NCBI GenBank assembly: GCA_963525745.1
Contig: CAURMH010000020.1
Coordinates: 1 to 25,889, forward strand
Direction of reading: 5' to 3'
Length of the DNA: 25,889 nt
Origin: CAURMH01 sp963525745
GTDB taxonomy: Bacteria > Pseudomonadota > Gammaproteobacteria > Enterobacterales > Pasteurellaceae
Below are positions 7,345-15,365 of this stretch, in pieces. The translations under genes were made by a program, and so were the position numbers. Below the pieces are notes generated by a model. That model saw only the letters and a list, made by a program, of their open reading frames with translations, was not told the origin of the DNA and did no database searches. Numbering within the stretch: position 1 is the stretch's first letter; each line of letters begins with the position of its first letter.

Positions 7345-8805
7345 ATGAGAAAGATCGCTAAAGGACTCATTGCGCTGCTGATTTTTTCGGCGGGGATGTC
7401 CGGCTGTGCCTTCGCTGATTCCGACACGAATTCAACGGAAGAAGTATTGCCAGCGGATGATCATTTGTCCAATTTAACGGCGGAAGAACGCGCAAAATTA
7501 GAAGCCGATAGGCAGGTGGAGCAGGCGCGACTGGCTGCCGAGCGGCAAGCTATGCTCGAAGCTTCTTTGATGCATGAAATTGGTGAGCGGCCTTTACAGT
7601 TTAAAGCCCTTTTGGCGCAGCTTTATGGTGATAACCATTATGATGCTTTGTGGACTGATAAAGCCGCGGAAAAACGATTTTTGCGTGATTACGCCGCTTT
7701 AGTGGCTAGCGGCATTTCACCGCGTTCGGCGCTATCGTTGGAGGCGATTAGCTCGGCGGAAACGGAGGGCGGTCTGGTTTATGATGTCTTGCTCACGGAT
7801 GCTTTTCTAGATTACCTTTATTACAGCACAAATGTTGCACAAAAAGCACAAGCTTGGCTATATGCTCGGCATGCTTATAAACCTAAACAGCCCGAAATCG
7901 AGATAGTTGAGCGTTGGCTTGACGCGGTTAAAAATAACGAAAATAATAATTTTATTTATAGTTTATCGACAAATAATTCGCTTTATTTGCAAACGCTTCA
8001 GGTATTACCTGAAATGATTTCCGAAACGGGATTGAGTGACATTGGAAAAAAATTAGCGCTAAATATACAACGATTACGCGTTATTCCGGATTTTTATAAC
8101 GGTATTTTTGTCAATATCCCGAGTTATCAGTTAAACTATTACCGTGACGGTGAGTTGGCATTAGAATCTCGCGTTATTGTGGGTAAGGGAACCCGACGCA
8201 CGCCGGTGATGTATAGCAAATTGAGCAATGTAGTGGTTAATCCCCCTTGGAATGCGCCGCCCCGTTTGGTTAATGAAGATATTGTGCCGAAATTAAGACA
8301 GGATCCCGGCTATGCGGCAGCGCATAATTATGCAATTTTAGATAGCAAAGGAAATCAAATTGACCCATATTCAATTGACTGGAATACTATTGGCAAACGT
8401 TTCCCTTATCGTATTCGACAAGCGGCCGGTGATAGTGCGTTAGGTCACTATAAGTTTAATATGCCGAGCAGCGACGCTATTTATTTGCACGACACGCCTA
8501 ATCGTGGATTATTTAATAAAAAAGGACGGGCACTAAGTTCCGGTTGTGTTCGTGTTGAAAAATCCGATCAACTTGCTTCAATTTTGCTCGGTGAAGCTGG
8601 TTGGTCAAATGAAAAGAGACGAAATGTCGTATCAAGTAAGAGAACCACTTCCGTTCCGATTCAATCGGATAATCCGGTCTTTCTGTATTATGTTACGGCT
8701 TGGATAGATAACGGCGAGTTACACACATTGCCGGATATTTACGATTATGATGTTAATTCCGACACGGCGCATATCGACTGGCGTCTAATCAAAAAATATT
8801 TATAA
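7345..8805 (+). CDS. ldtD: LdtD (YcbB)-like L,D-transpeptidase
   Basis: A 486-residue exported L,D-transpeptidase of the YcbB type. The catalytic YkuD domain spans about residues 250-440: conserved VVNPPWNAPPRL, H382 in YLHDTP and the nucleophile C401 in SSGCVRVE. Such enzymes form 3-3 (mDAP-mDAP) peptidoglycan cross-links and can bypass beta-lactam-sensitive transpeptidases. The N-terminus is a hydrophobic signal; residues 18-21 (MSGC) could be a weak lipobox, while AFA-D just after looks like a signal peptidase I site, so the mode of export is open. A charged coiled-coil-like stretch lies at about 45-75. It is much shorter than E. coli LdtD (615 residues) and I see no clear PG_binding_1 segment. 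Good Shine-Dalgarno (GAGGA). mepK follows after 44 bases. Confidence 0.9.
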   Translation: MRKIAKGLIALLIFSAGMSGCAFADSDTNSTEEVLPADDHLSNLTAEERAKLEADRQVEQARLAAERQAMLEASLMHEIGERPLQFKALLAQLYGDNHYDALWTDKAAEKRFLRDYAALVASGISPRSALSLEAISSAETEGGLVYDVLLTDAFLDYLYYSTNVAQKAQAWLYARHAYKPKQPEIEIVERWLDAVKNNENNNFIYSLSTNNSLYLQTLQVLPEMISETGLSDIGKKLALNIQRLRVIPDFYNGIFVNIPSYQLNYYRDGELALESRVIVGKGTRRTPVMYSKLSNVVVNPPWNAPPRLVNEDIVPKLRQDPGYAAAHNYAILDSKGNQIDPYSIDWNTIGKRFPYRIRQAAGDSALGHYKFNMPSSDAIYLHDTPNRGLFNKKGRALSSGCVRVEKSDQLASILLGEAGWSNEKRRNVVSSKRTTSVPIQSDNPVFLYYVTAWIDNGELHTLPDIYDYDVNSDTAHIDWRLIKKYL

Positions 8806-8849
8806 AACGCGTAAAATGAATTTAAAACGACATTACATGGAAATTTAAA

Positions 8850-9410
8850 ATGAACGAAATAGATCAACATCGACGAAAATGGTTATCCCTTGGCGGTATT
8901 GCCTTGGGAATGACACTCTTGCCAAATTCCGTGTTGGCCATGGTTTCTACACCGAAACCGAGAATATTGCGATTTCGAAATATTAACACGGGTGAAAAAT
9001 TAAGCGCAGAATTTTCATTAAACAAAGGCTTTCAGTCAACAATGTTACGGAAAATTGATTTTTTTATGCGTGACAAACGTAACCAGCAGGTTCACCGAAT
9101 GGATTCCAATCTATTTACAAAATTTTATCACCTTCAGGATAAGCTAGGGTTACGAAATGCAGAAATTCAGATTATTTGTGGATATCGTTCCCCGTCAACC
9201 AACGCCATGCGTAGTCGTCAAAGTAAAGGGGTTGCAAGTAATAGCTTTCATGTAAAAGGAAGAGCGATTGACTTTCGTATTGAAGGTGTCTCATTGGCCA
9301 AAGTGAAACAGTCCGTCGAGTCGTTGCGTAGCGGCGGAGTAGGTTATTACCCAACCAGCAATTTTATTCATGTAGATACAGGCCCGGTACGCACTTGGCG
9401 AGGCGTGTAG
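8850..9410 (+). CDS. mepK: MepK (YcbK)-like murein DD/LD-endopeptidase, Tat-exported
   Basis: A 186-residue DUF882 / peptidase M15A-type protein. The N-terminus has a twin-arginine signal (R8-R9 in HRRKWLSLGG, then a hydrophobic stretch ending VLA at 28-30). Zinc ligands expected for the family are present: H134 in NSFHVKG, D141 in AIDFRIEG and H174 in FIHVDTG. It aligns along its whole length with E. coli MepK (182 residues), which cleaves 3-3 (mDAP-mDAP) cross-links. Lying directly after the ldtD-like gene, it pairs a maker and a cutter of the same bond in one probable operon. A strong uptake-signal dyad terminator follows it. Confidence 0.92.
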   Translation: MNEIDQHRRKWLSLGGIALGMTLLPNSVLAMVSTPKPRILRFRNINTGEKLSAEFSLNKGFQSTMLRKIDFFMRDKRNQQVHRMDSNLFTKFYHLQDKLGLRNAEIQIICGYRSPSTNAMRSRQSKGVASNSFHVKGRAIDFRIEGVSLAKVKQSVESLRSGGVGYYPTSNFIHVDTGPVRTWRGV

Positions 9411-9431
9411 ACAACCAAAAATAGCTTAGCT

Positions 9432-9465
9432 ATGACCGCACTTTATTAAAGTGCGGTCATTTTTT
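9432..9465 (+). terminator. USS-dyad intrinsic terminator after mepK
   Basis: A perfect 13-bp stem, ATGACCGCACTTT with AAAGTGCGGTCAT (9432-9444 with 9448-9460), 3-nt loop, then a run of T (9460-9465). Both arms contain a perfect uptake signal (9435-9443 minus, 9449-9457 plus). Confidence 0.92.
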
Positions 9466-9487
9466 CAGAAGTTTTAAGAGAAATGAT

Positions 9488-10144
9488 ATGAATGTTGAAT
9501 TAATTCCCGTCACTACATTTCAGCAAAATTGTTCCTTAGTATGGGATGACGAAAAAAATGCCGTGATTATCGATCCGGGTGGCGAATCTTTGCTTCTTAT
9601 AGAACGGATTGAAGCATTAGGATTGGTATTGAAAGCGATTTTATTGACACACGGTCATCTGGATCATGTCGGTGCGGCAGAGGAATTAAAGCATCACTTT
9701 GGCGTAAAAATCATTGGTCCGCAATCGGAGGATGCATTTTTATTTCAAAGTTTGTCGGAACAAGCCGCTCGGTTCGGCTTACCGCGAATTTCTCCTTTTT
9801 TACCGGATCAATGGTTGAACGATGAGGGCGAAAAATTAACCTTTGGTCAGCTAACCTTTGAGGTTTTACATTTGCCGGGTCATACGCCAGGCCATGTAGG
9901 ATTTATTGCGGCGGACCAAAATATTGCATTTACGGGTGATGTGCTGTTTCAAAACAGTATCGGTCGGACGGATTTTCCTAAAGGCGATTTGGTTGTGCTG
10001 ATGTCGTCTATTCGCCGTAAATTATTGCCGCTGGATAACGATATGATTATTGTTGCCGGCCATGGCCCATGTACCACAATCGGTCAAGAAAAGAAAAATA
10101 ATCCCTATTTAATCCGTTTAGCGTCTGAATCGGTCAAGGTTTAG
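9488..10144 (+). CDS. ycbL: YcbL metallo-beta-lactamase-fold hydrolase (glyoxalase II-like)
   Basis: A 218-residue single-domain metallo-beta-lactamase-fold protein with the full metal-ligand set: H55, H57, D59, H60 in THGHLDH, then H132 in LPGHTPGH, D151 in FTGD and H192 in AGHGP. YcbL proteins are glyoxalase II-like thiolester hydrolases, but they lack the C-terminal substrate domain of GloB, so the true substrate is less certain. No signal peptide, hence cytoplasmic. The order ldtD-mepK-ycbL is the same as ycbB-ycbK-ycbL in E. coli, although here a strong terminator separates mepK from ycbL. Convergent with dacB, 39 bases away. Confidence 0.88.
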   Translation: MNVELIPVTTFQQNCSLVWDDEKNAVIIDPGGESLLLIERIEALGLVLKAILLTHGHLDHVGAAEELKHHFGVKIIGPQSEDAFLFQSLSEQAARFGLPRISPFLPDQWLNDEGEKLTFGQLTFEVLHLPGHTPGHVGFIAADQNIAFTGDVLFQNSIGRTDFPKGDLVVLMSSIRRKLLPLDNDMIIVAGHGPCTTIGQEKKNNPYLIRLASESVKV

Positions 10145-10160
10145 CCGTCGTTAGTTTAAT

Positions 10161-10169
10161 AAGTGCGGT
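10161..10169 (+). repeat. USS between ycbL and dacB
   Basis: Perfect AAGTGCGGT in the 39-base convergent gap. It is followed by ATTTTT, but there is no partner arm, so I do not call a terminator. Confidence 0.9.
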
Positions 10170-10183
10170 CATTTTTACGATAG

Positions 10184-11623
10184 TTATTCATTGTATAAAC
10201 TGTTATAAAACTGACTTTCAAATTGAATAAGTGATGCACGTTTCGTTTTATTTTCTAATTCGCCCGTCGAATAGCCGTTAATGAATTGAACAAAGGCAAT
10301 TTTTTCACCCTTTGAATTTGTCATAAAGCCGGCTAAATTATAAACGCCTTTAAGAGCACCGGTTTTTGCAATAACATTTTTAATTAAAGGCGGCTTAATT
10401 AAGCTGCCTCTCCCGCTAATTGTGCCATCAATACCGGCGATAGGGAACGTTTCGAGCAAATGCAGCTTATCTTCATTCTCGGCAATATAAGTGAGTACAT
10501 CCAACATCGTTTTCGGCGTGATGAGATTATGCCGAGAAAGTCCTGAACCATCAGCTAAAACACTTGAACCCAGATAAATGCCTTCTTTTTGTAATACGGA
10601 TTTAAACGCCGATGAACCCAATTGAAAGGTGGCGGGGCGTTGATAATAGTGAAAGGCGATGACTCGAAACAAGGCATCGGCAATTTGATTATCGGATTTT
10701 TTCATCATTTTTTTCAATAAATCCGGTAGCGGTTTAGAAAGATGGCGAGCAATAACGTCGCCTTGTTGCGGTTTTGTCGGCAGTTGTACTTTGCCGGTGA
10801 ATTGAATATTGTGTTGCTTAAGTTGGCGTTGGATAATGGCCGCTGCGTATGAATCGGGATCCTGAACGGCAAAACTTAAACCGAAAGGCTTGCTTTGACG
10901 GGCAAGACAGCCTTTAATTTGATAACGATTATTATCATGACTGATGACATCAAGTTGGCAATAAGGCGCTTCTTGCGGTTCTGCAACATAAACTTGTCCG
11001 AAAACCTGAATTGGAAATTGAGCGGGTACGTTGATTTTTACTGTTTCTCCAATCGTTTGATTTGCATCAAGCTCGACATAAAAACAGTTATTATCAATAT
11101 TTGCTGCTGAAGGCGGAGCATTGAAACACATAGTCAAATCGTTCCAAATCCAGCCTAATCCGCGATCGTGACCGGTAAAAATAGATGTATCAAGAATCAA
11201 ATTGCCGGCAATTTGATTAATTCCCTTCTTTTTCAATTCAGCCAGTAAAGTATAAAGTTGACCGCTCGTTAAGTCCGGATCCCCCGTAAAACGGACGATT
11301 AAGTCGCCTTGTAGTATGTGATTTTCAACTTTGCCGTTCGTTAGTAGTGTAGTTTCAAACTGAAATTTATCCGTCAGTACCTGTTTTGCGACAAGTGCTG
11401 TAAATACTTTTTGTGTACTGGCCGGCAACATGAAAGTGGTACTATTGTGCTCGGCAATGATTTTATTTTGAGTTAAATTTTTTGCTATAACGCCGATGCT
11501 AGCGCCTTGAGGTAAATATTCGGAGAGGGGGAATACATTGATTTGCGCCGTTGTGCAAAATGAAAATACAAGAAAAACGATCACACTTTTAAGTGCGGTC
11601 AAAAGTAAAGGTGATTTAGGCAT
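10184..11623 (-). CDS. dacB: DacB (PBP4) D-alanyl-D-alanine carboxypeptidase/endopeptidase
   Basis: A 479-residue class C penicillin-binding protein (peptidase S13). Signal peptide at about residues 1-26. All three active-site motifs are visible: SxxK at S69-K72 (ASTQKVF), SxN at S310-N312 (KKSDNQ) and KTG at 420-422. Length equals that of E. coli PBP4 (477). The enzyme cleaves D-Ala-D-Ala and 4-3 cross-links in the periplasm. It is divergent from greA, as in E. coli. No good Shine-Dalgarno precedes the ATG. An uptake signal at 11591-11599 is built into the signal peptide, coding Thr-Ala-Leu. Confidence 0.95.
   Translation of the reverse strand: MPKSPLLLTALKSVIVFLVFSFCTTAQINVFPLSEYLPQGASIGVIAKNLTQNKIIAEHNSTTFMLPASTQKVFTALVAKQVLTDKFQFETTLLTNGKVENHILQGDLIVRFTGDPDLTSGQLYTLLAELKKKGINQIAGNLILDTSIFTGHDRGLGWIWNDLTMCFNAPPSAANIDNNCFYVELDANQTIGETVKINVPAQFPIQVFGQVYVAEPQEAPYCQLDVISHDNNRYQIKGCLARQSKPFGLSFAVQDPDSYAAAIIQRQLKQHNIQFTGKVQLPTKPQQGDVIARHLSKPLPDLLKKMMKKSDNQIADALFRVIAFHYYQRPATFQLGSSAFKSVLQKEGIYLGSSVLADGSGLSRHNLITPKTMLDVLTYIAENEDKLHLLETFPIAGIDGTISGRGSLIKPPLIKNVIAKTGALKGVYNLAGFMTNSKGEKIAFVQFINGYSTGELENKTKRASLIQFESQFYNSLYNE
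11591..11599 (+). repeat. USS within the dacB signal-peptide codons
   Basis: Perfect AAGTGCGGT on the plus strand, read by dacB as Thr-Ala-Leu (context LTALKS). Confidence 0.9.
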
Positions 11624-11723
11624 AGGATTTATAGTTGCTATTTTTTTTTAGGCGAACAATAATAGTACTCAATTTTGTGGGAGTAAATAACTTTCTCTCC
11701 GGTAAAATTATTTTGTTAACGGC

Positions 11724-11755
11724 GACGGCATTGCGAAACGCCGCCGTCTTTTTTT
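11724..11755 (+). terminator. Intrinsic terminator inside the greA leader (possible GraL-like sRNA)
   Basis: GACGGC (11724-11729) pairs with GCCGTC (11743-11748); an inner GCG/CGC pair (11733-11735 with 11739-11741) closes an AAA loop; seven T follow (11749-11755). The next gene, greA, starts 24 bases later, and the upstream gene dacB is transcribed away, so this can only terminate a transcript starting in the dacB/greA gap. E. coli greA has the same arrangement, its leader yielding short GraL transcripts. Confidence 0.65.
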
Positions 11756-11779
11756 GTTAATTTTTATTAAGGTATGCTT

Positions 11780-12256
11780 ATGAAACAAATCCCGATGACT
11801 GTACGCGGTGCAGAAAAATTAAGAGAAGAACTTGATTTCTTGAAAAATATCCGTCGTCCCGAAATTATTAAAGCGATTGCCGATGCGCGCGAACATGGTG
11901 ATTTAAAAGAAAACGCAGAATATCATGCGGCGCGTGAACAACAAGGTTTTTGTGAAGGTCGTATTCAGGAAATTGAAGGAAAATTAGCCAATGGGCAAGT
12001 AATCGACGTAACGAAATTGCCTAATCACGGCAAAGTGGTATTCGGCGCAACCGTTGTGTTGGTCAATACTGATACCGATGAAGAAGTAACTTATCAAATT
12101 GTCGGTGATGATGAGGCTGATATTAAAGCAGGATTAATTTCCGTGAATTCGCCGATTGCACGCGGTTTGGTCGGTAAAGAAATTGACGATACGGTAAGCA
12201 TTACGACGCCGGGTGGTCAGGTTGAATTTGAAATTATTGAAGTTAATTATATTTAG
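11780..12256 (+). CDS. greA: GreA transcript cleavage factor
   Basis: A 158-residue transcription elongation factor that enters the RNA polymerase secondary channel and triggers cleavage of backtracked RNA. It has an N-terminal coiled coil (about residues 5-75) with acidic tip residues D41 and E44 (HGDLKENAEYH), and a C-terminal FKBP-like domain (about 80-158). I choose the ATG at 11780, not 11774: AAGG lies 7 bases before 11780 but only 1 base before 11774, and the 11780 start gives MKQIPMTVRG, matching the E. coli protein in start and length (158). The leader contains an intrinsic terminator, suggesting attenuation. Confidence 0.95.
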   Translation: MKQIPMTVRGAEKLREELDFLKNIRRPEIIKAIADAREHGDLKENAEYHAAREQQGFCEGRIQEIEGKLANGQVIDVTKLPNHGKVVFGATVVLVNTDTDEEVTYQIVGDDEADIKAGLISVNSPIARGLVGKEIDDTVSITTPGGQVEFEIIEVNYI

Positions 12257-12257
12257 T

Positions 12258-12284
12258 CCATCTCCTCCGTTTTGGAGGGGATGG
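12258..12284. terminator. Hairpin between convergent greA and yhbY
   Basis: An 11-bp stem with one G-U pair (CCATCTCCTCC with GGAGGGGATGG, 12258-12268 with 12274-12284) and 5-nt loop, directly after the greA stop. Neither strand shows a proper T-tract after it, so it may protect the 3' end or terminate weakly in both directions. Confidence 0.5.
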
Positions 12285-12291
12285 CAAAGGA

Positions 12292-12591
12292 TTATCGGCG
12301 GGGAAGTTGAATTTTATTGTCTTCACTTGGGCGATAAAGGACAAGTGTGTGACCTATAGTTTGAATATTATTGGCATGAGTTTCGCGTACGATAGCCTCA
12401 GCGATTAATTGCTTAGTTTCACGTTCTGCGCCTGAAATTTTCACTTTAATTAATTCATGATGGGTTAACGCATTATCAATTTCGGCTAATACGCCTTCGG
12501 TTAAACCATTCGCGCCCAGCATTACCACTGGATTTAGATGATGGGCGAGTCCTTTTAGGAATTGTTTTTGCTTAGTGGATAACGTTGTCAT
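12292..12591 (-). CDS. yhbY: YhbY CRM-domain ribosome-associated RNA-binding protein
   Basis: A 99-residue protein consisting of one CRM (CRS1-YhbY) domain. It opens with the conserved LSTKQKQFLKGLAHHLNPVV and has the RNA-binding GxxG loop in LGANGLTEGV, then an Ile-Gly-His-Thr-Leu-Val-Leu-Tyr-Arg strand near the C-terminus. YhbY binds pre-50S ribosomal particles and helps assembly. Divergent from rlmE, a 23S rRNA methyltransferase, as in E. coli, so the pair brackets a ribosome-maturation locus. Convergent with greA. Confidence 0.94.
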   Translation of the reverse strand: MTTLSTKQKQFLKGLAHHLNPVVMLGANGLTEGVLAEIDNALTHHELIKVKISGAERETKQLIAEAIVRETHANNIQTIGHTLVLYRPSEDNKIQLPRR

Positions 12592-12709
12592 AAAGATTTC
12601 CGATTAAATAAAAGAGCGGTTATTTTTTTTGATCGTTTTAATAAAATCAAACTTGAATTTGTATAATTTTACCAAATATAGGTGAAACTACCACAAAAAA
12701 TTGAGAAAT

Positions 12710-13339
12710 ATGGGGAAGAAAAAACGTTCGGCGAGTTCAAATCGCTGGTTAAATGAACATTTTAAAGATCCTTTTGTACAGAGGGCGCACAAACAAAAAT
12801 TACGTTCACGGGCGTATTTCAAACTCGACGAAATTCAACAATCGGATCGTTTATTTAAACCGGGGATGACCGTAGTTGACTTGGGCGCCGCACCGGGAGG
12901 TTGGTCGCAATATGCCGTTAGTCAAATTGGCGTAAAAGGCCGTGTTATCGCGTGTGATATTTTGGATATGAATCCAATTGTCGGTGTTGATTTTTTACAA
13001 GGTGATTTTCGTGACGAAAACGTGCTAAATGCGCTGTTGGCGCGTGTCGATGAGGGAAAAGTCGATATTGTCATGTCGGATATGGCGCCTAATTTCAGTG
13101 GCATGCCGTCGGTCGATATTCCCCGCGCCATGTATTTGGTCGAATTGGCATTGGATATGTGTCGTCAGGTGCTGGCGGTCAAAGGTGGGTTTGTGGTGAA
13201 AGTGTTTCAAGGAGAAGGATTTGATGATTATTTAAAACAAATTCGTTCTCTTTTTTCCGTTGTGAAGGTGCGTAAGCCGGAGGCTTCGCGAGCTCGTTCG
13301 CGTGAAGTGTATATTGTTGCGACGGGTTATAAAGGCTGA
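12710..13339 (+). CDS. rlmE: RlmE (FtsJ/RrmJ) 23S rRNA 2'-O-methyltransferase
   Basis: A 209-residue SAM-dependent enzyme that methylates U2552 of 23S rRNA in the A-loop during late 50S assembly. The SAM motif VVDLGAAPGGWSQ is at residues 55-67. With the ATG at 12710 the catalytic K-D-K-E tetrad falls at K38, D124, K164 and E199, exactly the E. coli numbering, which argues for this start over the in-frame TTG at 12701. The ribosome binding site is weak. It is followed after 79 bases by ftsH; rlmE(ftsJ)-ftsH is the classical heat-shock pair of E. coli. I did not find a convincing sigma-32 promoter. Confidence 0.96.
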   Translation: MGKKKRSASSNRWLNEHFKDPFVQRAHKQKLRSRAYFKLDEIQQSDRLFKPGMTVVDLGAAPGGWSQYAVSQIGVKGRVIACDILDMNPIVGVDFLQGDFRDENVLNALLARVDEGKVDIVMSDMAPNFSGMPSVDIPRAMYLVELALDMCRQVLAVKGGFVVKVFQGEGFDDYLKQIRSLFSVVKVRKPEASRARSREVYIVATGYKG

Positions 13340-13418
13340 TTGCTGTAATCGCTTTTCATTCGAGCTCATATATAGTATCTTGTGAAATTATTTTGTTAAA
13401 GGAAAGGCAGGTTAAACT

Positions 13419-15326
13419 TTGAACGATATGGTAAAAAATCTACTTCTTTGGATTGTTGTTGCGGTTGTGATGATGACGGCATACCAAAGTTTTAATTCCG
13501 GTGGGGCGGGTGAAACTAAAGATTATACGACGTTTGCTTATGATGTCAGTAATAATCAGGTCAAAGAAGCACGTTTCGATTATAACGAAATTACCGTGAC
13601 AAAAAATGATGGTTCAAAATATGTGACGGTCATGCCGTTGGAAGACAAAGAGTTACTGGGTGATTTATTAAATCGAAAAGTCAAGGTGGAAGGAACACCG
13701 CCGGAGAAACGTAGTTTCCTGTCTCAAATTTTAATTTCCTGGTTTCCTATGCTATTCCTAGTAGGCGTTTGGGTTTTCTTTATGCGTCAAATGCAAGGTG
13801 GTGGCGGAAAAGCCCTGAGTTTTGGCAAAAGTCGCGCCAAAATGCTCACACAGGATCAAATCAAAGTAACATTTGCGGATGTGGCCGGTTGTGACGAGGC
13901 GAAAGAGGAAGTAGGTGAAATCGTTGATTTTTTACGTGATCCGTCAAAGTTTCAAAAGTTAGGCGGACGGATTCCTAAAGGCGTTTTGATGGTCGGACCA
14001 CCGGGGACGGGGAAAACTTTATTGGCTAAGGCGATCGCCGGAGAAGCGAAAGTGCCGTTTTTCACGATTTCAGGCTCCGATTTTGTCGAAATGTTTGTCG
14101 GGGTAGGGGCTTCTCGTGTCCGTGATATGTTCGAGCAAGCGAAAAAAAATGCGCCTTGTTTGATTTTTATTGATGAAATTGATGCGGTAGGACGTCAACG
14201 TGGTGCCGGTTTAGGTGGCGGCCATGATGAAAGAGAGCAAACGTTAAACCAAATGCTCGTGGAAATGGATGGTTTTGGGGCAAACGATGGCGTAATTGTG
14301 ATCGCCGCGACAAACCGGCCGGATGTTCTTGATCCGGCCTTAACCCGTCCCGGACGCTTTGACCGTCAGGTGACGGTGGGGTTACCGGATGTTCGCGGTC
14401 GGGAGCAAATTTTGAAAGTTCATATGCGTAAAGTGCCGCTTGCCTCTGACGTAGATGCGATGACATTGGCGCGTGGAACTCCGGGTTATTCCGGCGCAGA
14501 TTTAGCTAATTTAGTCAATGAAGCGGCTTTGTTTGCTGCGCGTACGAATAAACGTATCGTAACCATGCTTGAATTTGAAAAAGCGAAAGACAAAATTAAT
14601 ATGGGGCCGGAACGGCGCACGATGATTATGACCGATAAGCAAAAAGAATCTACCGCTTATCACGAAGCGGGTCATGCGATCGTCGGATATTTAGTGCCGG
14701 AACATGATCCGGTACATAAAGTGACCATTATTCCGCGCGGTCGAGCATTAGGCGTAACATTCTTTTTACCGGAAGGTGATCAAATCAGCATTAGCCAAAA
14801 ACAACTGGAAAGCAAACTTTCTACCATGTATGCCGGGCGTTTAGCCGAAGAGTTGATTTATGGCGAGGAAAATATTTCCACCGGTGCATCAAATGATATT
14901 AAAGTGGCAACTAATATTGCGCGTAATATGGTTACTCAATGGGGCTTTTCCGATAAGTTGGGGCCGATTCTTTATGCAGAGGACGAAGGTGAAGTGTTCT
15001 TAGGGCGCTCAATGGCGAAGGCGAAACATATGTCCGATGAAACGGCGCATGTAATTGACGAAGAAGTTCGTGCCATCGTTACACGTAATTATGAACGTGC
15101 AAGACAGCTGCTCGTAGAGAACATGGATATTTTACACGCAATGAAAGATGCGCTGGTGAAATACGAAACCATTGAAGAAGAGCAAATCAAGCAGCTCATG
15201 AACCGTGAACCGGTGACCCCACCATCAGGTTGGGACGAAGCAAAACCGTCGCAAGCCCAAGCAGGTGAAAAAACGGCGATGAATGCCACAGAAAGTGCGG
15301 TCGAAAAACCACAAGATTCTAAATAA
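13419..15326 (+). CDS. ftsH: FtsH (HflB) membrane-bound AAA+ zinc protease
   Basis: An ATP-dependent inner-membrane protease that degrades sigma-32, LpxC, SsrA-tagged and misassembled membrane proteins. Two transmembrane segments (about residues 6-24 and 103-122) flank a periplasmic domain. The AAA+ module has Walker A GPPGTGKT (193-200), Walker B FIDEIDAVG (250-258) and the second region of homology through ATNRPDVLDPAL and RPGRFDR; the zinc motif is HEAGH (415-419). The given start is a TTG with GGAAAGG 12 bases upstream, giving 635 residues. An in-frame ATG at 13428 (MVKNLLLW) matches the start of known FtsH proteins better but lies about 21 bases from that ribosome binding site, so the start is undecided. 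The C-terminal tail carries a uptake signal. Confidence 0.96.
   Translation: MNDMVKNLLLWIVVAVVMMTAYQSFNSGGAGETKDYTTFAYDVSNNQVKEARFDYNEITVTKNDGSKYVTVMPLEDKELLGDLLNRKVKVEGTPPEKRSFLSQILISWFPMLFLVGVWVFFMRQMQGGGGKALSFGKSRAKMLTQDQIKVTFADVAGCDEAKEEVGEIVDFLRDPSKFQKLGGRIPKGVLMVGPPGTGKTLLAKAIAGEAKVPFFTISGSDFVEMFVGVGASRVRDMFEQAKKNAPCLIFIDEIDAVGRQRGAGLGGGHDEREQTLNQMLVEMDGFGANDGVIVIAATNRPDVLDPALTRPGRFDRQVTVGLPDVRGREQILKVHMRKVPLASDVDAMTLARGTPGYSGADLANLVNEAALFAARTNKRIVTMLEFEKAKDKINMGPERRTMIMTDKQKESTAYHEAGHAIVGYLVPEHDPVHKVTIIPRGRALGVTFFLPEGDQISISQKQLESKLSTMYAGRLAEELIYGEENISTGASNDIKVATNIARNMVTQWGFSDKLGPILYAEDEGEVFLGRSMAKAKHMSDETAHVIDEEVRAIVTRNYERARQLLVENMDILHAMKDALVKYETIEEEQIKQLMNREPVTPPSGWDEAKPSQAQAGEKTAMNATESAVEKPQDSK
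15293..15301 (+). repeat. USS within the ftsH 3' end
   Basis: Perfect AAGTGCGGT, read in frame as Ser-Ala-Val (context ESAVEK) in the poorly conserved C-terminal tail. Confidence 0.9.
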
Positions 15327-15337
15327 TTTTTAAAAAT

Positions 15338-15363
15338 AAAGCCTTCCGAATGGAAGGCTTTTT
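15338..15363. terminator. Bidirectional terminator between ftsH and the EexN-like gene
   Basis: Stem AAAGCCTTCC with GGAAGGCTTT (15338-15347 with 15352-15361), 4-nt loop. T-rich tracts follow on both strands, so it can end ftsH from the left and the minus-strand lipoprotein gene (stop at 15366) from the right. Confidence 0.9.
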
Positions 15364-15365
15364 AA

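Noticed and set aside
12613..12621. AAGAGCGGT near rlmE as an uptake signal
   Set aside because: One mismatch in the core; not counted. The same applies to one-mismatch copies at about 4339, 4985, 15741 and 25094.
14167..14466. 99-codon minus-strand open frame inside ftsH
   Set aside because: His/Arg-rich shadow of the conserved AAA+ module, without ribosome binding site.
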